Source: Palsa-1150 sp050013115 (GTDB taxonomy: Bacteria > Myxococcota_A > Polyangia > Polyangiales > Polyangiaceae). From it: a stretch of DNA of 64,000 bases. The stretch is taken from positions 1-64,000 of the forward strand of contig JBEKFX010000011.1 of NCBI GenBank assembly GCA_050013115.1, in the 5' to 3' direction. Below the pieces are notes generated by a model. The model did not search any database, was not told the DNA's origin, and was given only the letters and a program-made list of their open reading frames with translations. Made by a program: the position numbers and the translations under genes. Positions 1 to 8,233 of this stretch are shown here, in pieces; the stretch's first letter is position 1; each line of letters opens with the position of its first letter.

Positions 1-95
1 CCGTGCGTCGCCAGCATCGAGACCAGCGACCGCCCCGCGTTCGGCTCGTCTTCGACGACGAGCACGAGGGGCTGGACCGCGAAGGGGCCACTCAT
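1..95 (-). CDS. Response regulator receiver protein (5' end only)
   Basis: Only the first 31 codons are present; the gene runs off the left edge of the window. Reading leftwards from an ATG at 95 gives MSGPFAVQPLVLVVEDEPNA and then a serine/leucine helix. This is the first beta strand and acidic pocket (EDE) of a CheY-like receiver domain. The phospho-acceptor Asp and any output domain lie outside the window. It is transcribed divergently from the response regulator at 323, with about 225 bp between the starts. The fold is clear but the family cannot be settled. Confidence 0.72.
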   Translation of the reverse strand, partial: MSGPFAVQPLVLVVEDEPNAGRSLVSMLATH

Positions 96-322
96 CGCGA
101 AGCACCAGCCTCGAGCGAGCGTCGCGGGCACATCGTTTCGATTTCTCTAATGCTCGGCCACATCAAAAGGGCGTAAATTCCACCGCAATCGTCGGGCCCG
201 GGGGACGTCCGGAGCAATTTATTTATGTTTTGCTTATGCATAGGCCCAGCGTATTTATCCGCATTTTACGCGCGCCCGCCTATATCCAACGTCACTCTTC
301 TGACCACATGGAGAGCGACCGC

Positions 323-1090
323 ATGCACGTCTACGCGACCGAGCCACGAGATGTCGACAGGTCGCAACGCGAGGCCGACTCGCCGAGCTCTCGACCTGTC
401 ATGCCCCTGGTGCTCGTCGTCGAAGACGACTCGCGGATGCGCAAGTATCTCCGCTCGACGTTGACCGACCAGCGTTTTCGGGTGGTCGACGCGGACACCG
501 GGTCCCAGGCGCTCGTTCAAGCGGCAGGGCACAACCCTGACCTCGTCGTCTTGGACTTTGCTCTCCCGGACTACGACGCAGTCCAGATCACAACGAAACT
601 TCGTGAGTGGACGGCAGCCCCCATTCTCATTCTTTCGGCTCACGATGACGAGCACGACAAGATTGCCGCCCTCGACGCCGGCGCGAACGACTACCTGACG
701 AAGCCGTTTGGGACGGGTGAGCTCCTGGCACGGATCCGCGTGTGGCTGCGCCATACGCAGCGCGCAGACACCGATTCGCTCGAGTCGATCCTTGCCGTGG
801 GCGACCTCCGGATCGACTTCGCAAGACGGGTCGCGTCCGTCGCGAACCGAGAGGTGCGGCTCACCCCGACCCAGTACAAGCTCTTCGGCGTCATGATGCG
901 GAACGCCGGCAAGGTGCTGACGCATGAGCAGATCCTCTTTATGGTCTGGGGGCCGGCGTATACCAAAGAAACGCAATACCTGCGAGTCTACATGGGCAAG
1001 TTGCGCCAAAAATTCGAGGAAGATCCGGCGAGACCCCGCTATTTCATCACCGAGCCGGGCGTCGGTTATCGGCTGCGTGCGGAAGACTGA
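323..1090 (+). CDS. OmpR/KdpE-family DNA-binding response regulator
   Basis: A two-domain response regulator of about 255 residues. The receiver domain carries the acidic pair in VVEDD (about 35-37), phospho-acceptor Asp78 in LVVLDF, the Ser/Thr switch in ILILSA and the Lys in TKPFG. The C-terminal winged helix (about 155-250) ends in YFITEPGVGYRL. The segment DKIAALDAGANDYLTKPFGTGELLAR is closest in pattern to KdpE, but no kdpFABC or kdpD lies in the window, so a potassium role is not supported. The ATG at 323 is chosen because GGAG lies 9 nt upstream; the frame stays open back to 230 and an ATG at 401 is also possible. The partner kinase is unknown. The kinase-like protein at 4954 lacks its phospho-donor His. 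Confidence 0.85.
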   Translation: MHVYATEPRDVDRSQREADSPSSRPVMPLVLVVEDDSRMRKYLRSTLTDQRFRVVDADTGSQALVQAAGHNPDLVVLDFALPDYDAVQITTKLREWTAAPILILSAHDDEHDKIAALDAGANDYLTKPFGTGELLARIRVWLRHTQRADTDSLESILAVGDLRIDFARRVASVANREVRLTPTQYKLFGVMMRNAGKVLTHEQILFMVWGPAYTKETQYLRVYMGKLRQKFEEDPARPRYFITEPGVGYRLRAED

Positions 1091-1215
1091 GTCAGCATCT
1101 TTATCTTTTCAATACGGAGATCACCTTCGTATTTGCACCTCGATTACGCGCTTCGTGGCTAACGTTCATGGCGAACGGACGACATGCAACGCGGATCCGT
1201 GAACGGAGAATCGTC

Positions 1216-1785
1216 ATGCACTCGAATCGATGGGCGCTCCTTGCATCGGCACTCTTGGGCTTTGCAAGCCAGGCCTGCGCGGCGCAAGCGGACGCGTTTC
1301 GATACCCGAGCGATGTGGATCACGACGTGGCAAGCGGTGCCTCGCCGACGAATCGGGGGGACGTAGCCAATGACAGCCTGGCGGTCACCCGGCGACTCCG
1401 AGCGATGGAGCAGGCGGCTTGCGCCGACGTTCCCGAGGCGGATCGCGATCAAGGACCTTTTGCCCACCGAGAGTGGATCACCGGGTTCGAGCTTCTCCGC
1501 GATCGTCCCTATCCGAAAGAAATGCTGCAGCCGGCCGGCGTCGCGGTGTACCTGAGGGCGACCCCGGGAATGACAGAGGAGTGGCTCGGGCGTGTACTCG
1601 AATGCCACCTTGCCTATCACGCGATCGTCGGTGATCGCCCGTCGCACCGCTCGAGCCCCCTCCTGGTCGATGACATTCGTGTCGCACTGTCATCCACCGG
1701 CGACGGCTTTCGAATTGCCATCACGAGCCGCGATATTGCCGCGGCGCGCGAAGTCATCGGTCGGACCCATGCGATCGTCGAATGA
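1216..1785 (+). CDS. Exported two-cysteine protein, paralogue A
   Basis: A 189-residue protein of unrecognised family. It begins with a signal peptide (basic MHSNR, a hydrophobic stretch, then SQACAAQ); the Cys there does not make a clean lipobox, so either signal peptidase is possible. The mature part has two landmarks. The first is ACADVPEADRD. The second is LRATPGMTEEWLGRVLECH, followed by a C-terminal VALSSTGDGFRIAITS strand. Both landmarks recur in the proteins at 6779 and 7526, which define a small local family. GGAG lies 8 nt before the ATG. It follows the response regulator by 125 bp. The conserved Cys pair could form a disulfide in the periplasm; this is inference and no function is proposed. 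Confidence 0.75.
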   Translation: MHSNRWALLASALLGFASQACAAQADAFRYPSDVDHDVASGASPTNRGDVANDSLAVTRRLRAMEQAACADVPEADRDQGPFAHREWITGFELLRDRPYPKEMLQPAGVAVYLRATPGMTEEWLGRVLECHLAYHAIVGDRPSHRSSPLLVDDIRVALSSTGDGFRIAITSRDIAAAREVIGRTHAIVE

Positions 1786-2267
1786 TTGGCCGACTCGAAT
1801 GATTCGCCACTGTTTCTGAGCGACGTCGTATCGTTTGCCAATCTGGATGTCGTCGATCTCGCTATATCGATAAAAAGTTTATATTGAATCGCCGTCAATT
1901 TGCGGCATTTTTATCCGGCAACATCTAGAGTGCGGCTCCGTGGGATACGGAGCGAGCGCATGGAGCACGCCGAAGAGAAGTCGTGACGCCGGGTCCAGCG
2001 ATCAGCGGCTCGTGAGGCCCCGCGTGGACGCTGCATCGGCTGCGCGAGCGCGGGTGATGCAGCGCCACATCGTATCTCCGGCTACCCGCGGACCGTGCGA
2101 TGCGCGAGAGCGCTGCGCTGCACGAATCGTCGGCTGGCCTTTGCTCGCTCCGCGAGGTGACCCGGGCTGAAAGTCGCGTTTCGCCAGCGGTGATTCGGTC
2201 GTAGCCACCGTCGTTCGACGGCGGTCCGGGGGCGTTCTTTGTCCATCGAGCACACGAGGAGTCATTC
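1786..2267. other. 482-bp non-coding leader upstream of the porin
   Basis: No convincing gene is seen. The stretch 1859-1916 is an AT-rich island (TATATCGATAAAAAGTTTA, then TTTTTATCC) in otherwise GC-rich DNA, and is the likeliest promoter region for the porin at 2268. Short reading frames on both strands here lack codon-position bias or recognisable motifs. GAGGAG near 2255 is the porin ribosome binding site. Confidence 0.5.
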
Positions 2268-3872
2268 ATGAATGGGTTGATGTCGTTGCGTTTGCAGTGC
2301 GCGTGGATTGTCGCGCTGACGTGCCTCACCGAGGGAGTTGCGATCGCACAGCCACCGGAACCTGCCCCACCACCTCCCTCGCCGACGTCCGCGGCCACGG
2401 CGCCGACGCAACCGGCCGCTTCGCCACCGGCACCTTCGACCGCCGCGCCGGCGCCCACAACGCCGCCCGTCGGCCCCAGCGAGCCGCTCGCTCCGGCGCC
2501 GGCGATGCCGGCCCCGGCCGCGACGGTCGCTTCGGAGCCGGCCCCGGCTCCCGTCGAGAAGGCGAGTGAGCCTTTCGCGTTCGGAGACTTCACATGGCTA
2601 AATGGCAGCAACCGCCAGCACAAGGCGTTGCTCGATTCGGAGATGTTCACGGGCAGCTTCCTTCTCGACGTCAACTACACGGCGTCGGAAAATAACCCGA
2701 TCGACAACACGGTGGTCGGTTCCACCGCCCTCTCGCGAAACAACGAGATCACCCTGGCCTTCATGGGCTTCGGCGGCGACTTTCACTACAAGAACGCGCG
2801 CGGCCGCATCATGATGCAGTATGGCCTCCGTTCGACCCTCGTTCCGCGCAACGACTTCAGCACCTTCCGCGGCCAGTTCGACCTGCAGGATGCGCTCCGG
2901 TACATCAGCGAAGCCTATGGCGGCTACCACTGGGACGCCATGCACGGCATCAACCTCGACGGCGGCATTTTCATGTCGTACGTCGGCCTTTTTTCGTACG
3001 ATAACTTCGAAAACTGGATGTATCTCCCGTCCTTCACGTCCGACAACACGCCCTGGTTCTTCAACGGGCTGCGGCTCCAGCTCTTTCCGACGGATACCCT
3101 CAAGATCGAGCCGTGGCTGATCAACGGGTGGCAGACGTACGGCAAATTCAACGAAATGCCGGGGTTCGGATTTCAGATCCTTTTCCGTCCGTCCGAATGG
3201 TTCTCGGTCTTGTCGAACGGCTACGTCGGCTGGGACACGCAGGATAACCCCGGGATGCTTCGCTACCATAGCGACAACAGCATCGAGATTCGCTATTTCA
3301 ACGCGCCCGGCAGCGCCCTCGACCGTATGGCATTTTCGCTCACCGGCGACATCGGAGGCGAACAGGGCGACGGCGTGAGCGCGTTCGGCGGGAGCGGCAA
3401 GGAGGGCGGCTGCACGAATAGCACGCCCTGCACCGCGCAGTTTTTGAGCTGGATGATCTATAACCGCTTCTCCTTCTTCGACGACCACTTCGCGTGGACC
3501 GCAGGAGGCGGTCAGATGCATAACCCCGGTCGCTACCTCGTTCTCGCGCCTACGGGCAATGCATCCCCCATCCCCCAGCCTCTCAGCATTCAAGGGCTGC
3601 AGTACGTTCCGCCGAGCGCGCCATTCGACTTGAACAACGGAACGAAGTTCGACGCGTTCGACTACGAGACCGGCATTCAGTACATGCCGAACGAGCAAGT
3701 CACCTACAATCTAGAAGTCAACCACCGCCAGGCCAGCGTTCCGTACTTCGCCGGCCACGGCGGCGTCACGTCGCCTGACGGTTACATCACGACGCCGGTG
3801 CCTTCGGGCTGGCGCGCTGATCTGGCCAAAGGCGATTCCCGAATTATCGCTGCGCTCTTGGTGCGCTTCTAG
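2268..3872 (+). CDS. BBP2-like outer-membrane beta-barrel porin with Pro/Ala linker
   Basis: A 534-residue protein. A signal peptide (to about residue 27, ending VAIAQ) is followed by about 75 residues rich in Pro and Ala, then a barrel of alternating strands with many aromatics (YGGYHWDAMHG, GGIFMSYVGLF, WMYLPSFTSDNTPWFFNG). This is the pattern of putative beta-barrel porin-2 (BBP2/OmpL-like) proteins. The chain ends in LLVRF; a terminal Phe is the usual Bam recognition signal. The ATG at 2268 has GAGGAG about 7 nt upstream. A diverged relative lies at 9605. The Pro/Ala segment may span the periplasm or contact peptidoglycan. The substrate is unknown. Confidence 0.8.
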   Translation: MNGLMSLRLQCAWIVALTCLTEGVAIAQPPEPAPPPPSPTSAATAPTQPAASPPAPSTAAPAPTTPPVGPSEPLAPAPAMPAPAATVASEPAPAPVEKASEPFAFGDFTWLNGSNRQHKALLDSEMFTGSFLLDVNYTASENNPIDNTVVGSTALSRNNEITLAFMGFGGDFHYKNARGRIMMQYGLRSTLVPRNDFSTFRGQFDLQDALRYISEAYGGYHWDAMHGINLDGGIFMSYVGLFSYDNFENWMYLPSFTSDNTPWFFNGLRLQLFPTDTLKIEPWLINGWQTYGKFNEMPGFGFQILFRPSEWFSVLSNGYVGWDTQDNPGMLRYHSDNSIEIRYFNAPGSALDRMAFSLTGDIGGEQGDGVSAFGGSGKEGGCTNSTPCTAQFLSWMIYNRFSFFDDHFAWTAGGGQMHNPGRYLVLAPTGNASPIPQPLSIQGLQYVPPSAPFDLNNGTKFDAFDYETGIQYMPNEQVTYNLEVNHRQASVPYFAGHGGVTSPDGYITTPVPSGWRADLAKGDSRIIAALLVRF

Positions 3873-3939
3873 AGCTCCCATGGAAAAGCACGAACAGACT
3901 CGGCGTCACGATGGCGGCTTGCGATCCGGAGAAATAGGC

Positions 3940-4614
3940 ATGAAAAGGGCGAATGTCGGCAAATTCGGAGTCTCCTTCACCCGCGTGGCGGCCCTCGCTG
4001 CCATCGCCGTCGGATGTGTTGTGGCCGCGATTGCCAGTGGCTGCGGAGAGGGCGGCGGCGGTGGGGAGGGGGATCGCTGCAACCCCTATTTGAGTCATAA
4101 TGAATGCAACGGCAGTCTGACGTGTCAGACGGTCTACCTTCCGGCGACGGCCTATGGGTCGACCCAAGGTTACTTCAGCTGCGGCGAGAGCATCTGCTGC
4201 CCGACGCCGGCGAGCTCGAGTACGAATGTCGCTTGCACCGGCGTTCTCGATGCACCCCAGTTGGCCGGGCCGCCCCCCACCTACACACCGGGCGCATTGC
4301 AATGCCCGCTCTACTGCAGCGCGCCCGGAACGGCGGCGGAGCCGCCGTCCCTGACTGGAGCGTTCACCCCGGCGTCGCCCCCGGTCATCATGGCCGGCGG
4401 CGCGGCCACCGTGCTGACCGACGGAGGTCTGACGGTGTCTTGTCCGGGCGACAACGCGGACGCCGGAGCGCCCGACGGTGGGACGGACGCTCCCACGTCC
4501 GACGCGCCCGCAGCGGATGCGCCGCTGTCCGACGCGCCCGCAGCGGATGCGCCGCTGTCCGACGCGCCCGCAGCGGATGCGCCCCTTTCGGACGCCGGAG
4601 CGGACGGGGACTGA
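3940..4614 (+). CDS. Cys-containing lipoprotein with repetitive Asp/Ala-rich tail
   Basis: A predicted lipoprotein of 224 residues. The start at 3940 has GGAG 8 nt upstream; an upstream in-frame ATG at 3880 is less likely. A long basic N-region leads to a hydrophobic segment and the lipobox IASGC. After a Gly-rich linker comes a Cys-bearing domain (DRCNPYLSHNECNGSLTCQ and GESICCPTP). The tail consists of repeated SDAPAADAPL units encoded by a 30-bp tandem repeat. It starts 67 bp after the porin stop, so the two are probably co-transcribed. The domain is not recognised; low-complexity acidic tails are common on surface lipoproteins of myxobacteria. Confidence 0.72.
   Translation: MKRANVGKFGVSFTRVAALAAIAVGCVVAAIASGCGEGGGGGEGDRCNPYLSHNECNGSLTCQTVYLPATAYGSTQGYFSCGESICCPTPASSSTNVACTGVLDAPQLAGPPPTYTPGALQCPLYCSAPGTAAEPPSLTGAFTPASPPVIMAGGAATVLTDGGLTVSCPGDNADAGAPDGGTDAPTSDAPAADAPLSDAPAADAPLSDAPAADAPLSDAGADGD
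4501..4590 (+). repeat. 30-bp tandem repeat, 3 copies, coding
   Basis: Three direct 30-bp units lie at 4501-4530, 4531-4560 and 4561-4590. The first two are identical and the third diverges only in its last bases. The length is a multiple of three, so the array adds 10 residues per unit to the lipoprotein tail without shifting frame. Confidence 0.9.
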
Positions 4615-4953
4615 GGCGTCGTCCGCCGAAGGCAGACCCAGCGCCGGTGGACGAGCCGCCCGCAGCCCATGGCATGGGGCCGGCGAGATGCTTCGTGCGA
4701 GTCCACCGGCTGCCTGGCTCAGCCAGGACTTCCGGCAACGCGCAAAAACGCGTCGGGCCCAATTCTCCGTTACGAACGCCCGGGCCGGCCGGTACGAGGC
4801 CAAGGCGCGAAAGCTCGACTGGATAAGCGCCTCTGCACACGCATGTTCGGCCGTCGCGACCGAATATCGGGCCCGTAAATGATTTATAAAAAGAGATCTG
4901 GACGATCCCGCGGCGACTGGCTCCATAGAGCCTGAAGGTTAGATTGACGCGAC
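4615..4953. other. 339-bp intergenic stretch, no gene seen
   Basis: Frames stay open here on both strands, but this is expected in GC-rich DNA and no protein motif is visible. A short AT-rich patch at 4879-4896 (AAATGATTTATAAAAAGAG) is a possible promoter element for the kinase-like gene at 4954. Confidence 0.4.
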
Positions 4954-5763
4954 ATGTCGGCTGACCAGACCGTCGCTATTCTGGAGGAAGGCCGCGTTGT
5001 AAGGCTATTCGGCGACCGCGTCAGTGAGCGCAGCGAGCGGCTTCGTGACGCGGGCGCGCCGAGCCACGACCTTCGACTCAAGCCGGGCGAGGGCGTGCGG
5101 GCCGAGGACGTTCGGGCGCGCTTGGACGAATCGCTCGAGCGGACGCTTCGCGACCCCATCTCCTCGATTGCGACCATCGCGGGCGTGCTCCGCCATCAGG
5201 TCACCGAAGCCCAGGCTGAACAGCTCTCCGCCATTTCGCGGGCGACCACACGGGCGGACAGCATGCTTTGCGACCTGCTTGATTTCGTCCGCACGGGCAT
5301 GGGCGGCCTGAGGCTGGCCCGACGCCGCATCGACCTGAAAGTCTTGTGCGAGCGGGTCGTCGACGCGATCTACGCTGCGCACCCCGATCGACCGATGATC
5401 TTCACATCCGATCGTCGGGTGGACGGCGATTGGGATCCCGATGCCGTCGAAACACTGCTCTCCAAGCTCATCCACAACGCCATCGAGCACGGTGCGCCCC
5501 GCCCCGCGATCCGCGTGGCCGTGCATGGGCTCGCGGACAGCGCCCTGGTCGAGGTGTGGAACGCCGGCCCCATCGCGGACCGGGACATCCGAGCGCGGCT
5601 CTTCGAGCCATTCGTCTCCGGTCGCCAAGTGGACTCGAAACGCGGTCTCGGTCTTGGCCTTTACCTCGCGCGCGAAATGGCTCGTGCCCACGGCGGCCGC
5701 ATCGACGTCCAGAGCAGTGACGGCGAGGGCACGACATTTCGCGTCACCCTTCCGCGCGCCTGA
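4954..5763 (+). CDS. Histidine-kinase-like protein lacking the H-box histidine
   Basis: A soluble 269-residue protein with HisKA-like and HATPase domains and no sensor or membrane segment. The dimerisation helix reads RTLRDPISSIATIAGVL, where kinases have HDLRNPL; the phospho-acceptor His position is Arg63. The ATP lid is largely intact: N box KLIHNAIEHG, G1 variant VWNAGPI, then GLGLGLYLAREMARAHGG and GEGTTFRVTLPRA at the C terminus. It could bind ATP and act as an allosteric partner or phosphatase, or phosphorylate in trans, but not autophosphorylate conventionally. An unrelated SHDLR at 37-41 sits outside the HisKA helix. It stands alone between intergenic stretches. Confidence 0.78.
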   Translation: MSADQTVAILEEGRVVRLFGDRVSERSERLRDAGAPSHDLRLKPGEGVRAEDVRARLDESLERTLRDPISSIATIAGVLRHQVTEAQAEQLSAISRATTRADSMLCDLLDFVRTGMGGLRLARRRIDLKVLCERVVDAIYAAHPDRPMIFTSDRRVDGDWDPDAVETLLSKLIHNAIEHGAPRPAIRVAVHGLADSALVEVWNAGPIADRDIRARLFEPFVSGRQVDSKRGLGLGLYLAREMARAHGGRIDVQSSDGEGTTFRVTLPRA

Positions 5764-6123
5764 GTCGCCAAGGCGATTTTCGCTAACTCATCATCGAGAT
5801 CGACGCCTGCCCTCATCGGCTGGCGGTGGCGGCGCCTCCTCGATCGCAGGCATCGACCGCGGTCGCCGCAAAGAGGGTCGTACCGTCACACCCGTGTGCT
5901 TCTGGCCCGCTCGGACGTGCGGGACGAGCGTTTCTTATTCACGCATCATCAATGGTGTTCAGATAGCGTATAGAAACATACAGCAGGGGGCATGCGGTGC
6001 AGGGACATGATCATGCCGCAGCTGGAAGCCATCGCCGGGGCATCCTCCGATGGAGTGATTCGCTCAGCACCGGGCGGACCCGTTCGTTCGCGTGAGCGAC
6101 CCCGGTACCTTGCGCCAGGTGCT
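5764..6123. other. 360-bp stretch before the 17-bp array, no gene seen
   Basis: No convincing coding sequence. An AT-rich patch at about 5932-5985 could hold a promoter. The end of the stretch runs into the 17-bp repeat array at 6124. If the broken enoyl-CoA hydratase once had a normal N-terminus, it should lie here, but none is recognisable in any frame. Confidence 0.35.
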
Positions 6124-6210
6124 CCTCAATCGGCGCAGCACCTCAATCGGCGCAGCACCTCAATCGGCGCAGCACCTCAAATCGGCGCAGCACCTCAAAT
6201 CGGCGCAGCA
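6124..6210 (+). repeat. 17/18-bp tandem repeat, 5 copies
   Basis: Three direct copies of CCTCAATCGGCGCAGCA (6124-6140, 6141-6157, 6158-6174) are followed by two 18-bp variants with one extra A (6175-6192, 6193-6210). The array abuts the first recognisable codons of the enoyl-CoA hydratase remnant. Confidence 0.92.
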
Positions 6211-6545
6211 AGAGAAACGCGCTCACGGTCGGAATGTACAAGGCGACGACGGACGCGCTCCATGGCGCAGCCCATGAGGATGCGATCGACGTCGTCTTGC
6301 TCGGCTCGATCGGCGCTGCCTTTTCCGTTGGCAATGACCTCGACGAATCCGATACATTGGCCGAGGATTTCGCCCGCGCAGCCGGCGACTTCTTCCGCGC
6401 CCTCTCCACGTTCCCGAAGCCGATCGTGGCCGTCGTTCATGGCCTCGTGCGCGGCGCCGGTGCAACCATCTGACTCCACTGCGACTTCGTCGTTGCATCG
6501 CAATTTGTGGCCTTCGAGTTTTCGCCCCCTGACAAGGGCCCCACG
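6210..6545 (+). pseudogene. Enoyl-CoA hydratase/isomerase remnant (pseudogene)
   Basis: From 6210 the frame reads KRNALTVGMYKATTDAL, then VVLLGSIGAAFSVGNDLDES, then FPKPIVAVVHGLVRGAGATI. This is the N-terminal half of the crotonase fold, with its RNALT entry, oxyanion-hole region and G-rich turn. An in-frame TGA at 6471-6473 interrupts it. The same frame resumes with LHCDFVVAS, the next conserved crotonase block, so the stop is a nonsense change rather than the end of a short gene. Recognisable similarity fades soon after 6510. The beginning of the gene is missing and replaced by the 17-bp array. An internal ATG at 6234 opens a 79-residue frame that is unlikely to make a functional protein. 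Confidence 0.8.
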
Positions 6546-6778
6546 GCTCACGCCCTTACCAAAGCTCGCGATCAGCAGCCCGTCCCTCGGCATTCGCTCA
6601 CACGAATACGGCCGTTCTATGCCGGCCCAAAGACGGTGGTTGGCCGACGGCGACGGACGGAATCTGCGCCACCGTTGGCCTGCTCCTGGCCGACGCACTT
6701 CATCGTAATAAAATGATAAAAAGTCGAGCGGGCGGATTGGCTCGGGGAAACACCGAGGTTAGCGTTCGGCATCACGCA

Positions 6779-7318
6779 ATGCCCAATGAGTTCGACCCTC
6801 TGGGCGCGCGGGCTCGTCCATGGGCGCTCCGTCCAAGCTTGAAGGCCGTCTTGATCGCGGCGTGCGGAACGCTCGGTTGCGCGTGCGAAGCGCCTGCCGC
6901 GAAGGCCCCGAGCGCAGCTGAACTATGCGCCAACGTTCCCGAGACCGAGAAGGCCCGTCCGTCGTTCCTCGGTGCCGGCGAAATCGAGGCCGTCCGCCCG
7001 GCCATGGGCGAGCGACGCTTGATCAAGACGACCGTAACCGAACTCCGCGGTGCCGAACTCGTCGTCCGGGCCGAGCCGGGCATGACGAAGCAGTGGATTG
7101 CACGGCTCGTCCGCTGCCACATGGCTTGGCAAGAGGCGGTGGGCGCCGAAGGGGACGACCCATTCGTGACGGGCAGGCCGAGCGTCTCATTCGACGAGGA
7201 AGAGACGAATTTTATCATTCGTATTCTTGGGCGGGACCGCCACGAAGGCGAAGACATCCTGGCTCGCGCGCAGCGCTTCGTCGCACCAGCGCGCGCCCCA
7301 GTCGACGCCAAGAGGTGA
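6779..7318 (+). CDS. Exported two-cysteine protein, diverged paralogue C
   Basis: A 179-residue member of the same local family as 1216 and 7526, but the most divergent. A hydrophobic N-terminal segment (LKAVLIAACGTLGCAC) looks like a signal sequence, possibly with lipidation at a Cys. The first landmark is ELCANVPE. The second is VRAEPGMTKQWIARLVRCH, followed by a FIIRILGRD strand. The ATG at 6779 is chosen because the signal sequence follows directly; the frame is open from 6713. It lies 207 bp upstream of paralogue B. No family is recognised and the function is unknown. Confidence 0.68.
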   Translation: MPNEFDPLGARARPWALRPSLKAVLIAACGTLGCACEAPAAKAPSAAELCANVPETEKARPSFLGAGEIEAVRPAMGERRLIKTTVTELRGAELVVRAEPGMTKQWIARLVRCHMAWQEAVGAEGDDPFVTGRPSVSFDEEETNFIIRILGRDRHEGEDILARAQRFVAPARAPVDAKR

Positions 7319-7525
7319 ATAATGGACGATGCGCGCCGACCGACGCAGCGCACCGCCGTGCGCCGAACGAGATTATATTTTATGCATTGTTTACGTTAAG
7401 CGCCGAGTGTTTACGCCCCGTATATGCGTTGCGTGACTAGTCTGTTTATCGCGACGAGGTCCCGATGGCATTTCACTGTTCGCCATTCCACCCATCGGCC
7501 GGCACGTCGAGAATGGAGATTGGTC

Positions 7526-8101
7526 ATGGTCATTTCGAAAAGATGGTTCCTAGGAATCGGGGCGCTGGTCGCAGCAACGGCGAGCCAGGCATGCGCGTCG
7601 CAATCGGATTCGTTTCGCCGGCTCAGCGCGGAAGCCCACGAGCAGGCCGTCGACGCGGCGCCAGGTGATCTCGGTGCGACGGCCGACGATCATCGGACCG
7701 AGGCGCGTCGTCTGCGAAGCATCGAGCAGGCGGCGTGCGCGGACGTACCCGAGGCAGATCGCGACGAGGGGCCGTTGAGCCCGCGAACCCACATCGTCGC
7801 GCTCGAGCTGCTGCGGGAACGACCTTACCCGAAGGAGATGTTGCAGCTGGCCGGCGTTGCGATGTATCTGCGCGCGGCGCCGGGTCAGACGGAGCAGTGG
7901 CTCGATCGGGTGCTAGAGTGCCATTTGGCGCACCACGCCGTCGTCGGCGCTCGCATGCCGAACCGCGCAAGCCCACTCTTCGTCGACGACGTACGAATCG
8001 CCCTCTCGTCGACGGGAGACGGATTTCGCATTGCAATCACGACCCACGACGAAGCTGCGGCACGCGAGGTGGTTCAGAGAGCGAAGTCGCTGGTCGAGTG
8101 A
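7526..8101 (+). CDS. Exported two-cysteine protein, paralogue B
   Basis: A 191-residue protein, closely similar to the product at 1216 over its whole mature part. Shared blocks include EQAACADVPEADRD, RPYPKEMLQ, RVLECHLA and ALSSTGDGFRIAIT. A signal peptide (MVISKRWFLGIGALVAATAS) precedes QACASQ. GGAG lies 7 nt before the ATG at 7526; the frame stays open upstream to 7424 but without a better start. The 207 bp before it contain AT-rich promoter-like DNA (about 7368-7450). The near identity of A and B, 6 kb apart with C between, suggests duplication within this region. Confidence 0.75.
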   Translation: MVISKRWFLGIGALVAATASQACASQSDSFRRLSAEAHEQAVDAAPGDLGATADDHRTEARRLRSIEQAACADVPEADRDEGPLSPRTHIVALELLRERPYPKEMLQLAGVAMYLRAAPGQTEQWLDRVLECHLAHHAVVGARMPNRASPLFVDDVRIALSSTGDGFRIAITTHDEAAAREVVQRAKSLVE

Positions 8102-8233
8102 TCGGCCAGATGGCGTGAAGCATGGTCGATGCCGCCAGGCGGCGCGGACCATCCCTCGAGCCGCGCATCGCCCTCAGGCCCCTGCGTGCGATCGCGTGGT
8201 CTTGGTGAGGACGCCCGAGACCGACCGCGGGCA

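Noticed and set aside
5058..5078. SHDLR at residues 37-41 of the kinase-like protein as the true H box
   Set aside because: It is followed by KPGEG and not by a HisKA helix; the HisKA register clearly begins at RTLRDPISS.
5005..5691. Minus-strand frame opposite the kinase-like gene
   Set aside because: A shadow frame in GC-rich DNA; the plus-strand HATPase motifs are clear.
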